The translations under genes and the position numbers were made by a program. The notes under the pieces were generated by a model, which worked only from the letters and a program-made list of their open reading frames with translations, ran no database searches and was not told the origin of the DNA. Shown piece after piece: positions 11,419 to 22,976 of a stretch of DNA of 64,000 nucleotides. This DNA is from Lineus longissimus (lineage: Eukaryota; Nemertea; Pilidiophora; Heteronemertea; Lineidae), in the NCBI RefSeq assembly GCF_910592395.1, contig NC_088309.1, positions 16,184,599 through 16,248,598 on the forward strand, read 5' to 3'. Every line of letters starts with the position of its first letter. The first letter of the stretch is position 1.

Positions 11419-14400
11419 TTACAAAGTCTTTAATCTGACATTTGACTTTCTCTCTCTCAAGGGATAACGTCTCTCAGTTGTACTCTCAGCTGCTGGAGAC
11501 ACAATTGTGGAAGACAGATTGTGCCCATTTGGACTCATCTGACTGGTTTCAGACCTGGAATCTACAGATTCACCACTGGACTGTTTGCCAGGAGATGTAG
11601 TGTCTGAAACAACCAGAGATTTCGTTTTGCTGGAGTGGGGTGTCCTTGGCACCTCCTGAGACACATTACTGTCTGAAGAGACAGATTCGTCTGAATTTAC
11701 CATAGACCTACTTCCCCCCCCAGGAGTAAACTCAGGATACACATCACTAGTATGACTAGTGTCTCTGTTGTCTTCATCAGCACCTGTGTGCTGGCTGCAC
11801 TTGCGAAGATGGTCTGCATGCACAAACCTCGTTTTGCCATCAACATCAACCAAGTATCTAAGAGGACCTAATCTCTTAACAACAGTACCAGGAATGAATT
11901 TCACTTCCTTATTGTCTCTGTAATTTTTCACACGGACCAGTTCATGCTTAGAAAATTCGCGCAAGTGAACACGGACAACATGATTATTCTTTTGCTTGTC
12001 TTGTTTACGAGCAACTGTTTTACCAAAATCTGGTTTTAGCAAGTTCCATCTGGTTCTCAGTTTCCTCCTATTCAACAGTTCAGACGGCGAACAACCAGTA
12101 ACACTGTGCGGAGTGCTACGGTAAGTGATCAGAAAGTTAGCCAACTTGTGGCTCTCAGACATGTGACTTTTAGAAGAATCCAGGAAGTGTTTTTTCAATG
12201 CAGTTTTGACAGTTTTGACATAGTTCTCAGCTTGACCATTGGATGCGGGGTGGTAAGGCGGAGTCAAGATATGCTTGATACCATTGGAGGCACAAAATCT
12301 CTCGAATTCCTCTGATGTAAAGCTCTCGCTGTAGAGTCTGACAAACATCACAGTTTTTAACCACAGTCTCAATGCACTCGTCTAGTTTAGGGAACCAGAA
12401 ATAGCTTCGTGCTACTGATTTGAAACGGACAATACCCAGGTGTTCATGATGCAGTTCATTCACAAGTCTTTCCTGGTATTTTGGAGGAATTATTACTCTC
12501 ATTCCCCATAACAGACAGCCTTGATCACACGAAATCTCGTTCTTTATGCGATAATAGGGACGGAACTCATCAGACTGTTCCTCAGCCCTAATATCAGGCC
12601 ATCCATTCTGTGCAAAGTGGTACACTTTTGACAGTACCCTGTCCTTCTTTGTGGCTTCAGATATGTCCTCCACGGTCACAGGTAGGACATTGACGTGTAT
12701 GAAGTAGTTGATTTTCTCTTCACATCCAATGCGATCATTTGAGTTTGTTGACGTAGGCAGTCTTGAGCAAAAGTCAGCATTACCATGATCAGCGGTACGA
12801 CGGTACACAATGTCATAGTCATATGCCATCAAGATTAGACTCCATCTTTGAAGTCTCAGCGCTGCCAATGTTGGCACACCCTTCTTAGGACCAAATATGA
12901 CTTGCAACGGTTCTGAATCGGTAATCAGCGTAAACTTTCTCCCAAAGAAGTACTTATGAAATTTCTTGACGCCAAAAATTATGCCCGCGGCCTCACGTTC
13001 AATCTGAGCATAATTCCGTTCAGTATTTGTCAGTGTTCAAGATGCAAATGCGACTGGTCTCTCAACATTGTCTTTGCCGGTTTGTGACAAGACTGCACCT
13101 ACACCAGTTGGAGATGCGTCAGTAGCTAGAATGAGCGGCAACGTAGAGTCATAATGTGCCAGGACCTTGTCACTAGAGATTTCCTTTTTCACTTCTTGTA
13201 GAATCATCTCGCAGTCCTCAGACCAGAACCACTTAGTGTCTGACCGAAGCAAACGGTGTATCGGCTCAAGTCTTGTTGATAAGTTTGCTAGAAACTTACC
13301 ATAGTAGTTTATAAGTCCCAAGAGACTTCTCAATTCAGATTTGTTTGTTGGCGCTTTTGCATTCTCAATAGCATCAACTTTGTCTTCAGTAGGGTGGATA
13401 CCCTCAGCATCAATGCGATGTCCAAGATACTCGACCCAGGACATGTTGAATCGACATTTGCTACGTTTGAGTCTGATACCATGCTAGTCTTTCAAGAACA
13501 GTTTCTAGTGTAGCCAAGTATTCATCATTATCGTCTTCCCCCAATAATGATATCATCATTTGAAAACTACCGACATTTAGAAGTTCTGCTAGTACTTGAT
13601 CGATCACCTTCTGGAAAATATATGGAGCTGTCTTGATTCCATAAGCTAGTTTCCGATATCGAAACAAGCCCTTGTGAGTGTTCACCGTTAGATACTCACG
13701 AGATTTCTCATCAACTTCAAGTTGTGAGTACGCGTGACTCAGACCAAGCACCGTGAAACGTTTCTTTCCTGCAAGTTTGGTAAAGATGTCCTCCTGAGTA
13801 GGCAAAGGATACGGCTCGTCAACGATATACAGATTAACAGTGACCTTATAATCGCCACAAATGCGCACACTTCCGTCTGCCTTAGGCACAACCACCATTG
13901 GCGATGCCCAGTTTGACCTGTCAACTTTTTCGAACACCGTAGATGTCTCCAGACGATCCAACTCTTTTTCCACTTTTTCGCGTACGGCATACGGAACAGG
14001 CCTTGGTTTGAGAAACACCGGTTTTGTTCCCTTTTGAATTTGAATTTCAGCCTTGAACCCTTTGATGGTTCCAGTACCTTTCTCCTCGAAAACATCTTTG
14101 TTCTTTTCTAGCAATTGATCAACACTGCGCTTTGTTTTTGCACCACTGATTGCGAATATTTCACACCAATCAAGTTTCATCTCATTTAGCCAGTTACGAC
14201 CTAATAAAGACACTTTGTTGCCCTTAGCAACAACAACTTTCATGTCGCACTTGAATGACCTGTATTTCACAGGTACGGTTATTTCACCTAAAATGTCAAT
14301 TTGCTGACCACCATAACTATGCAACCTTATATCGGAGGGTACTCATTTCACTGAGCGGAGATGCTTATTATAGGTATTTTCACCTACGATTGTAACAGAC

Positions 14401-14699
14401 GCGGCGGTATCGAGAGTGAACGCAATATTAACACTGTTAACTTCCACGTTCACCTTGTATTTACCATTTCCACATTTATAATCTGCATGATAGATCGCTT
14501 GCAAAGAACCCGAATCCTCGTATGAATCAACATCACGGTTTCCTAAATCTTCGACGAAATGTGTTTTTCCACGTGATTTCTCACGACGACCTCGGCCTCG
14601 AAAGTGTCCTCCTCCAGGACTGTTGTTGCGACTACCGTTATCTGCATCAGCTTTGTGATCGGACGACGAATACGATTTCTGATCCGACGTTGTCGTTAG
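11419..14699 (-). pseudogene. pol: Ty3/gypsy pol: protease, RT, RNase H, integrase (broken)
   Basis: In order on the minus strand: an aspartic protease with FTLDTAASVT (about 14450-14400) and LLGRNWL; reverse transcriptase (about 14150-13300) with VRICGDYK and KLAYGIKTAP; RNase H with LATDASPTGVGAV and TLITDSEPL; integrase zinc finger HHEHLG...CDVC (about 12450-12345); the C-terminal part of the integrase core with NGQAE; a GPY/F-like module (RLGPLRYLVDVDG); and a Ser/Thr-rich tail. Breaks: TGA at 14343-14345 and 13037-13039; shifted frames around the YxDD block (about 13540-13580; a G5 run at 13538-13542) and near 13450; and a deletion near 12335 that removes the first two catalytic aspartates of the integrase core. 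It cannot encode active integrase. Confidence 0.9.
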
Positions 14700-15473
14700 T
14701 CATGCTTTGCTAAGATGCCCAATTTTCCCACAGCGATAGCACTTGACATTTTTGTGCCTACACGGCTTGGAGTCATGATTACCATGGCAACGTATGCACT
14801 GATGTTGGTGACCACGCGACGACTGTCCTGAACCTTTCTTTTGATCGACACGATTTACTGTACCACGGCTACTGGCTTCATGAGCATAGCCCTTCAAATA
14901 TTTGTCAACAAGTTCCATGGGTAACGAAAGTTCACACGTTTTCTTCCATGTCAGGCAACCTTTTGTCGATTCGTCCAAAAGACGCTTGGTAATCTTTTCA
15001 TTTCTTACACCATGACACAAATCTCAATCAAACGCTCTTCAACCTTCTCTTCTGCTGCATATTTACAGTCAACCGTCAAGCGTTTCAAAGCAGCAATGAA
15101 ATCACTTATGTTTTCAGAGTCTCTTTGCTTCCTGGATGTGAATTTCAGTCTTGCAGCTAGTGGCGTACTAGCCGAAACGAAATGTTTGTTCAAAACACCA
15201 ACTAAGTCCTCATAAGACTTATCAGTCACCTTATCCGGAAACACCAGGCTTAACGCAGTTTCAAACACAGCGGGGACCAACCACAGTGAGCAGAGTGGCA
15301 GCTCTCAAATCTGCTTCAATTTTATTGGTCATCATCCAAAGTTCTAACCTCGTTTGGTAGTTCTCCCATTTCTCCTCCTTGGGATTAAATGGTCCAACAT
15401 TACCAATGATGCCTAAATGGGCAGCAGGCGCCGCTGCAGCACCCATGCCTGGATTTGGAGGAATCACTGGCAT
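14700..15473 (-). pseudogene. gag: Ty3/gypsy gag (broken)
   Basis: It starts at the Met of MPVIPPNPG (15473), followed by GPFNPKEEKWENYQTRLE, the capsid start typical of Mag-type elements, and ends with two zinc knuckles, CIRCHGNHDSKPC and CYRCGKIGHLSKA. Two frameshifts are seen, near 15272 in a run of four C/G and near 15012. A TGA (14700-14702) replaces the last cysteine of the second knuckle. The frame after that TGA continues into the protease, so gag and pol were one frame. Confidence 0.88.
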
Positions 15474-15674
15474 TGTGATCTCACAGTGCAAAATGTACAC
15501 GAGAGTCACAGTGTGTCAATACACACAACACACACTACGCAATGTATGCAGCTCAGTGTCGGAAAACGGGGCCAGCCAGCTGTCGTAAAGATGCTGCCCT
15601 GAAACACACAGTTCACTTTGATGACCAATTCAAGGGGCAACGATTGTTAATTGGGGTCTTTTCTTTCATTTGAA

Positions 15675-15689
15675 CGATCCTCGTCGCTA
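15675..15689 (-). promoter_or_regulatory. Primer-binding site, tRNA-Ser-like
   Basis: One base after the 5' LTR the element strand reads TAGCGACGAGGATCG. It matches the complement of the 3' end of metazoan tRNA-Ser(GCT) (TGGCGACGAGGAT) with one mismatch over 13 bases. The tRNA sequence comes from general knowledge and was not searched. Confidence 0.65.
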
Positions 15690-15690
15690 C

Positions 15691-15854
15691 TGACATGTTC
15701 GTCACTGCAGGATTCTTGCTGGAACGACCAGATGAACAAAACAGGACCAACACGGATGTAGCCATTACTCCACATGGTTTATTACCCGCACTACGCATGC
15801 GCACATAGATAATATCTCATACAGCTTGTCTCACAAAAGAGGCAATACACTACA
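15691..15854 (-). repeat. 5' LTR (164 bp)
   Basis: Identical to the copy at 10688-10851. It carries the element promoter by position. ACCAT follows at 15855-15859 as the target duplication. Confidence 0.95.
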
Positions 15855-15944
15855 ACCATTAGATTTTACTTTGATGGCTTTAATGTATGTATGTGTTTAA
15901 ACCTGGTGGACGCTGTTTAGTATGACCCGATTTGTTTGCGTAAC

Positions 15945-16260
15945 TGCACTTTTCTGCCAATAAAACAAGACGAAAGTCGTTGCAAAATTGTTCCGAATAT
16001 CGGACAAGCATGCAAGAGCCACCAATTTCGTAAAATTGCTCCATTATCGCCTGGAGCGATTTTTGGGGCGAAATCGAAGAATAGGCGTGATTGTGGGCGA
16101 ATTTCGCATCTGACATTCCGGCGATTTCATATTATCGCCTCACATTCGCCGGTCGATATTCGGACAGATTTCGCAGGCAAAATACTGTAGGGTGAATTTC
16201 GCCGGCGAATATCGAGTGCGGACTTTGGACGTGCTCCCTTACGTTTAATGGAAATTCAAA
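15945..16260. other. GGCGAA/TTCGCC motif cluster, possible transposon subterminal region
   Basis: Eight or more TATCGCC, GGCGAAA, TTCGCC or GGCGAATA words in both orientations sit within about 220 bp (16045-16260). This looks like the subterminal motif clusters of DNA transposons, such as the TCGTA words at 9.5-10.6 kb. No TIR pair was found. The rest of 15860-16670 shows no gene. Confidence 0.4.
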
Positions 16261-16673
16261 CAGGCGAAACTCTCCTCGGTCCGGGTCTACTGACGGGCAC
16301 TCATTGTTGTCGTCGTATCACGTGTACGATAGAATCCAAAATCCTCCCTGATTATACGATAGAATTCCGATACGTCCATTTAGTTCATTTTTTATATATT
16401 AATAATTTCCATGAATGGACAACATATATTATCGATCTCACCAGGCATTAACTCCCGGATCCAAATGAATCAATGAAGAATAAAGTTGCTCACGTCCGCT
16501 TAGGACGATCTAAATAACTGGGGGCGGCCTCCCATCACGAACCACACAAACATGCAAAAACTTGTCACAACGCGACAACTTAAAATAACTATTTCTTCGA
16601 CCGAAACTTATCCGAATTTCTACGTAATCACTCCTAGCGAACTCTCCGATTCTTCCTCTTCCACTATGTCATA

Positions 16674-18830
16674 TCAAATAAGCACAAAACACTCCAAGGA
16701 ACTCGTAAATGATTGATATTTCGCTGTTTCTAAAGTGATTTTTAAAAAACGTGGTTTTCTATACATCCCATAATATCCAGTCTCACATAACAGTTGCCCC
16801 TGCAATTCCGCACTGCTCGGACTCGTGCAACAGTTTTTCCGGGTCGCGCCCCAACTAAGACGTTTCGTCTGTTCATCATGTATATGAGTTCTCCTCTCCT
16901 TTTGCACTTTGGCATGATTGGGACTGAATGTCCGAGGAAACTCAACAATGTCATGTTTATCTTGCCTAGTTTCCAACCAGTTCATGGTCTTGTTCGTCAT
17001 GAACTGAACCTTGGCATCAAGAAAGTCAATAGATGCATTAGCTGCCCTCCTGCACTGAGAATCAACCATTCCCATCACCTGTTCAGCAAAGATATTATGT
17101 ACTGGAGCTGAGCGTGTAGCCTGTAGCATTTCAGAAGTTGGATCAGACAATTCTCCCTCCAAGTACCTCGCTAACTGTCTCTTGAGAACAACCAGAAGTC
17201 CCTCAGAAATGCAGCCTACAGATATGAGGAATTCCCCTTCATCACCAACAGTTATCTCTCGGACCGAGTTCATCACATCATCTGACTTACCCAAGGAATG
17301 CCAAAACACATCTACAGTTGCTGTCATGACAAGTTTTTGATCAGTCTTGAACATTTCCAGCGATGCTACACAAGCCTTCATGTGGGGAACTATATCCATA
17401 TGATTCAAGTTCTCCTTGTTGCCATAAACGAGTTTACCAATGACTGCCAGAGCTTTCAAGTGGGCAATGATCAGAGTATTTTCAAGGTCAGAGATCAGTC
17501 CCGGACGTAAGCCATGAGAGGCATTGCAGTATTTTTCTGAGATACTCCAAGAGTAAGGTAAGAATAGCTCCGGCAAGTTAAAACAGGATGTGCAATCTAT
17601 TCCCAACATAACGTTTCAGTGTTCCAATTGGAATTCCCTTCATTTTGAAATACTGACGAAATCCGGCCGGGTCACCAGTGCCTTCTTTGTACTTCATTTT
17701 ACTCAAGCCCATAATTGTATTCACTGCTGCTGATTCTTTGCTGTAAGAGCCCCCTTTAAGGTTTAACCTTTTGGCCCTTTCTTTTAGGACAGCCCTACTT
17801 TTCGAAGCCATACTGTCGAGTGGATGGACGTTACAATGAAGTTCATTGAGAGGTTTGTCGAGAAAGACCTCAAGCTCTTTCACCAGGCAGTGGTTTACAG
17901 AGACACGATCAGTTAACGTATTGCTTATGTTTCCTTTACTCTTAAGGAGAACAGCTTCCTCAGTGACCCCAGCATTATACCTTCCGTAAACTAGCGATGT
18001 GTCAGTTATTGCGTTTTGCAGGTGTCCACCGTAATCACCGGTTTTACCAGCAGCCAGCGTTGCAACATCCAGAACAAGGCTGTTTTCTTTGGTGGAAATA
18101 TGAGCCATTTATGTGTTTTCTTTCAAGAGATGTCGCATCCCATGCATGCGTAATGTCAGATGAGTTAACAAGAGCTTCACCTGCTTGAAGACTGCTTATG
18201 GTACCCATTTCCCTAGCCATTTTACAGACGACTTTAGCCGATGGAATGCTTTCCATAGTTTTACCCGTGTACTGTTCTAAAATGAAAGAAATTAATGGAC
18301 CAACTTTGTTCTCGGGAATTTGTGATTCAAGTGCCCGGTACACACATTTCCTAGTCACACTATTGTAGGTACGCAAGTCTGAGGCACATTTTGTTTGGAG
18401 AGTCTTATCAATTGCATCTTATTGAAGGGATACAAGTTCAACTTCTAGCTCCGAAATTCGTGCTTTCGTCTCGTGCAGTTCGTCCCTTAAGTTCTGATGC
18501 GCCTGAATACGACACTTTCCGGATCGTGAATAATACTGTCGAAGTGATGACAGCCTATGTTTATACTTTTTCAATTCATCTGCAACTGGACTACTGGTAC
18601 TGGAATGTTCACAAGTTATGTTGTTAGTATTAGTGCCCTTACTGACCACCGGTTTTCGTTTCAAACATTTAATCGTCTCTTTCTGTGGTCTGTTTTGCTC
18701 ACGCAAACGTCTCACTGAAATTGCTCTTTGTCGTTTAATCTGTACGGCCGAGAGTTTCCGTTTCAATAAATCAACTTCATCCCTAACTTCATTCAGTTCA
18801 GCGTCCTTTTGATGAAGTTCCTGACATTGC
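16674..18830 (-). pseudogene. Coiled-coil + RNase H-like (hAT-like?) protein family, copy B, broken
   Basis: Same family as the copy at 1-1498. N-terminal coiled coil (18820-18420), then a block with IPENKVGPLISFILEQ, MESIPSAKVVCKMAREMG, HAWDATS, LTDRVSVNH, CNVHPLDSMASKSR and GDPAGFRQYF, then a longer C-terminal region (17609-16674) with LKALAVIGKLVYG. Alignment with copy A is collinear. Breaks: TAA at 18419-18421, a frameshift near 18090 and one near 17600. Its 5' end is fused to a hAT-like gene remnant at about 18830, so the first residues of the longest ORF are not its own. Function unknown; the order D, (T)DRxxxN, CxxHPLD suggests an RNase H-like nuclease or derivative. Confidence 0.6.
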
Positions 18831-20624
18831 CCTGTCCAGTGACATCCACCTTGTATCGGCTGTTCTCTTGATAGTAAGCTTCGGATCATCGACGACATCT
18901 TGAATTTCCTTTAGGCCAGCTGTCCTTACAGCTGAATATGTATAAAATATAAATAGCTGCTGGATGTACGACTTGCCCTTCTTCAGGTATGGCACCTCAT
19001 CTGCTGCTTGTCCCGTTGCCAAGGCTGCTTTGTGGGCAATGCAGTGAAAGTTAAGCATTACCGGTGCAACATCCTGTAACTTTTTTGATACACCATTCCT
19101 GGCACCTATCATTACACTGCAGCCGTCACTGCCAAACCCTGCAAGATATATTAATTATGCTCATGAGTCGTATGCTTTAAAATATACCATGGCAACTTAT
19201 TATTGAAGTAGTTCAAATTTGCATGCGGCATCAATTACTTACCAGCTAGTTTGTTTTTGAAATCGAAGTTGAATTCTTCCACCATCTTGATCAGACTTTG
19301 GAATATAGTCCCTGCACACCCATCAGGCGACTCACGGACTTCCAAGAATCTGGTGAATCGGGTGTACCAGTCCATGCCAGGAAACGGGCGCGATCACGCC
19401 CGCGCCCGCAAACGCCTGTAAACTAATCCGCACGAGCGCTATCCATAACGCCCGCCGGACACTTGAGGGGTGCGTGCCGCCCGTCATAAAAAAACAGCGG
19501 CGCGATAACGCCCGCCGATTCCCAGCACGATCGTGATTCATTTCCCGGTATCCAGAGTTCCATTTCGCGGAAATCTAGAGTCTTACTCAACGCGGTAATT
19601 ATGCCGTTTAGCACTGGGTCCACGCCAGGCTGTACACTTCGCTATAGTTGGCGGTTGCTGCAGTGCGCGGTAATGGCATATCGAATCAGGATGGAACTAA
19701 GCATTACAAAGTGGATTGTAGGCGTTTTGAGAATGTTTCTTCGCCGGGAGTTGGCTGCAAAAAGTGCATAGCAGATAAAACTAGTTTTTTGTCTAAATTC
19801 CTTGTTCAAATGTAATAAATTGCCATGCCCGACGGGCAGCATGACTTAGTCCTGCGACTTTCCCAGAAATTTTTTTACTCTGGAATTGTTTACAGGCGTC
19901 TCATGCGGCCGCAGGCGTGATCGCGCCCGTTTCCTGGCAGTAGTTTGCGGGCGCAGGCGTGATCACGGGCGTGGCGTGATCGCGCCCGTTTACTGGCATG
20001 GCCCGCCCGCTGGACAGCTGGCGGGAGTGAAAAAAATAGTGCCCGTTGAAAGGGTTGCGGGAGTGACTGATGGTGCCCGTGGATTTTTCTCATGGCAGGC
20101 ACTGGTGTACACAATGAGTTCCTTGGTGACGCTGATTTGTGTTGTTTCATTGCACATCACGCTATAAAACAGACTTCTATACCTGAAATAATTGAAATGT
20201 AGGGTCGTATTGTAATAACGTTGTCGCTGCATAATGAGTAATAAAAAATTAAAAAATCAATGGATGTGTACCGCCTAATTTAATTCGTAACTGTAAAAGT
20301 AGCTTGGAAAATAGGAATTCCGCTAACAGACTCCGTGACTAACAGCTCGGCAAAAGGTAAGTCAGTGGGTGAATCAAGATTTAGAAAACAAACAAGGATT
20401 ATTATTTGCCTACGCACCATCAACTGTAACATCCCGGATGACATCTGCCATAACTTCCAATGCTTCCTGCATGAACTGTTCAGAGGTGTATTTCGCGTTT
20501 CCACCGACGCTGAGAGATGTCATATGTTTGGCGGTTACCTCCTTGAAAAGTTCCAGCAAACTGCCATAGTTTGTTGTGTGAGGAATATCATGCTTGGCCA
20601 GCCAATAAAGAGCTTTGAATGCAC
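18830..20624 (-). pseudogene. hAT-like (ZMYM/KIAA1586-type) transposase-derived gene, split and truncated
   Basis: Three exons can be read on the minus strand: 20624-20422 (FKALYWLAKHDIPHTTNYG), 20185-19243 interrupted by a MITE (FYSVMCNETTQISVTKELIV, then TRFLEVRESPDG and FNFDFKNKLAG), and 19138 to about 18830 (GFGSDGCSVMIGARNGVS, FHCIAHKAAL, DTRWMSL). Splice signals are visible: donors GTAGGC and GTAAGT, acceptors TTTCAG and TTGCAG. The usual first catalytic Asp (CDETTD in relatives) reads N here. The gene lacks its 5' exons and its dimerisation C-terminus, being cut at about 18830 by the neighbouring coiled-coil family copy. Confidence 0.7.
19369..20103. mobile_element. GC-rich hAT-type MITE with 8-bp target duplication
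   Basis: Imperfect TIRs AGTCCATGCCAGGAAACGGG (from 19369) and AGTGCCTGCCATGAGAAAA (inward from 20103). Flanks GGTGTACC (19361-19368) and GGTGTACA (20104-20111) match at 7 of 8 bases. The element lies inside the coding exon of the hAT-like gene, and the protein reads on each side of it. The interior is rich in CGGGCG and CGCCCG, unlike the AT-rich surroundings, and encodes nothing. Confidence 0.75.
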
Positions 20625-20639
20625 CTGACAAAAATAACA

Positions 20640-21608
20640 AGACAAGTGTTTAAAAAAACACAGGGCGTGGTGTGATTGGGTATTAGTTCTGTATACAGAA
20701 GATTAGAGTCTTGCTTTTTAAGCAATCTGCAGATATTTTAATTGATAAAGCCCTAGTTGGTTGTTTGGTCATAATCTGTTAATCGCCAGCGTATCCCTGT
20801 GAACGCTTTGGTCATTTTCAGTTGGGCCAGTGTAATATGTGGTTGTTCCCCAAATGTGTCAGTGTTTCCATACAAAGACAGGTAGAGGGACCAACCCTTT
20901 TCAGTAGGGGATAGACAGATGAACTAGTCAAAGTATCTTTTCTGTCCATTATCATAGTGGCGAGTGCTTCAGATCATTTCACAAGGATTTTGTTCTGGGT
21001 AGAACAGATTTATGGCAAACTGAAGTCCTTCTTCCTGCTTGTCCTTTTGAATGTTGCATGCGTCCTTGGTTATCAACTTTTGCTGGTTCTTCCTTGGGTT
21101 GATGTTGCCAAGTGCCGTGGGCGTCATGATACTTTTGAGATGGTCCGTTAGTCTGGGAGTTGGTGGATGAGTACCATGTGGCGTAACACTGTGACTGTCT
21201 GATGATCAATGAAGAGAGTGGAGGATGATGTTTTGTAGAAATATATTGACCTTTATTACAAAAGAACAGAATCGGCAGCATATCATTAATTGCCAGTAAT
21301 TACATACAGACAGAATTGGCAGTAAATATTTTGTTGCAAGACTAATTTGATGGCGAACAGAATCAACAGTAATAATAGTTTGAAGGGTAATTTGTGAGTT
21401 GTAGCAAGTTCTAGCTATGTGGACTTTGCCTCAATAATTTTTGGCATTGCACTGTTACTAGCGAGTCAAAGATTATTGCTCTTTTATGGCGTGCAGTTTA
21501 TTTTCATGGATATTGACGTGCACTCGTTGATTTGTTCTGATGTGCAGTTATTGTAAAGAATGATGATTGGCAATATATACAAGTTGACAATGATGGGAAG
21601 AGAAGGTG
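20640..21608. other. No gene seen
   Basis: No coding frame with family resemblance, RNA gene or clear repeat boundary. AGAATTGGCAGTAA-like words recur at about 21250-21380. Confidence 0.4.
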
Positions 21609-21831
21609 CAGGGCCTGTATTTATCAAGCTACTTAAGTCAAAGTATGGTGCCTAAGTATGTATGTACCTAAGTTAAGTACTATACCTAAGTGGAATTCTC
21701 CAAGCTACTTACCTAAAGTATCCTACTCAAATCCACCCCTAAATCTAAGACACCTATCAGGGTGTCCTAAGTCTAAGTGTGTTGGCTTAGAACACAAATT
21801 TTAATCATTTCGTAAAGGAAGCTACTTCGAG

Positions 21832-22880
21832 ATGGCTATGTTAATGCTGTTGGGGCAAATGGACATAAATCGGCGACGCGCTATGAGGCGGGAACGTGTA
21901 TTTCGGGACAGACTGCATCCATTGGATACTTACAATGATCTTGAACTTTATCAAAGATATCGGTTTGATCGTGGTACTATTTTAGACCTTGCCAACGTTA
22001 TCACGGACAGCTTGGAGCCGGATACTAACAGAACTCATGCATTGCCATGCGAACTGAAGCTGCTTGTAGCCTTGCGTATATTCGCTTCTGGTTCGTTTCA
22101 ACAGGTTGCTGGAGATACGGTCCAAATCTCACAGCCTACAATGTGCCGGGTGTTGTGGCAGGTCACTGAGGCGCTGCTATCGTTGATGGGCCGGGTGATT
22201 TGCTTCCCATCACAACAAGAGATGGGAAATATTGTGAATGAATTTTACGATATTGCCCATTTCCCAGCTGTTGTTGGATGTGTAGATGGGACTCACATTT
22301 GGATACTGGGACCATCTGACCACGAGTGGCGGTACATAAATAGGAAGCACTACTATTCGATCGACACGCAGGTTGTCCTGGATTCGAGGGCGAGGTTCAT
22401 CAACATTGTTGCGAAGTGGCCAGGGAGTACACATGACTCTGTGATCCTACGTGAGAGTAGATTGGCCGAACTGATGGAAGAGCGAAGAGGTAACGAGGTT
22501 CTTTTGGGGGACAGCGGCTACCCCGTACGGTCATGGTTAATGACCCCTTTCCTAAACCCAAATACCGTGCCTGAGCAACGCTACAACCGAGCGCATAAAC
22601 ACACACGAAGCTTAGTTGAGAGGGGGATTGGGCAGTGGAAAAGGAGATTCCATTGCCTCCATGGTCAGTTGCGGTACACACCGAGAAAGGCATGTGAAAT
22701 CATAACAGTATGTGCTATTCTCCATAACATCGCGATAGAGGACTGCCCGATTTTGATGAACAGCCGCTCATTGAACATCAGCCACAGCCAGATGTTGATC
22801 AAGAAAATGTTGTAGCCTTGCCTGACCGATTTACAGGAGCGGGGGTCCGAAATCAACTTGTGAATCAACACTTCGCCTAA
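21832..22880 (+). CDS. PIF/Harbinger transposase (DDE_Tnp_4), one frameshift near the C-terminus
   Basis: The open frame 21832-22815 encodes 327 aa. The catalytic triad is visible: VVGCVDGTHIWI (first Asp), LLGDSGYP (second Asp) and SLVERGIGQWKRRF (Glu), preceded by the helix-turn-helix-like SGSFQQVAGDTVQISQPTMC. WPGSTHDSVIL is also conserved. After IEDC (about 22745) the protein leaves the expected frame; the neighbouring frame gives PDFDEQPLIEHQ and ends VRNQLVNQHFA at 22880, a normal Harbinger C-terminus, so one base is missing or deleted there. The enzyme cuts and pastes the element together with the Myb-like partner encoded on the opposite strand. Confidence 0.9.
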
Positions 22881-22976
22881 ACATGAAAAAAACGAAGTAA
22901 GTTTTTTTTCACAGAGAAAATAGTATTCCCTGATCAATTTTATTTCACCTTATAAACTTTATCAAGAGAATCACAT

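Larger units (their letters stand above)
10688..15854 (-). mobile_element. Ty3/gypsy LTR retrotransposon (Mag/K02A2.6-like), young but defective
   Basis: The element is 5,167 bp. Its LTRs (164 bp each) are identical and bounded by TG...CA, and ACCAT is duplicated exactly at both outer edges (10683-10687 and 15855-15859). Transcription runs right to left: 5' LTR at 15691-15854, primer-binding site, gag, pol, about 560 bp of untranslated sequence, purine tract, 3' LTR. gag and pol are broken by two gag frameshifts, further shifts in pol and three TGA codons, and the middle of the integrase core is deleted. Identical LTRs with a clean target duplication indicate very recent insertion. The deletion implies mobilisation by proteins from another copy. 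Confidence 0.93.

Noticed and set aside
13037-14702. TGA as a sense codon in this genome
   Set aside because: TGA is used as a normal terminator elsewhere (e.g. the HECT gene ends in TGA), and other lesions in the same element show ordinary damage or error.
19332-20232. Several overlapping ORFs in the GC-rich block
   Set aside because: They lie inside a MITE with TIRs; GC-richness lowers stop frequency and there is no domain resemblance.
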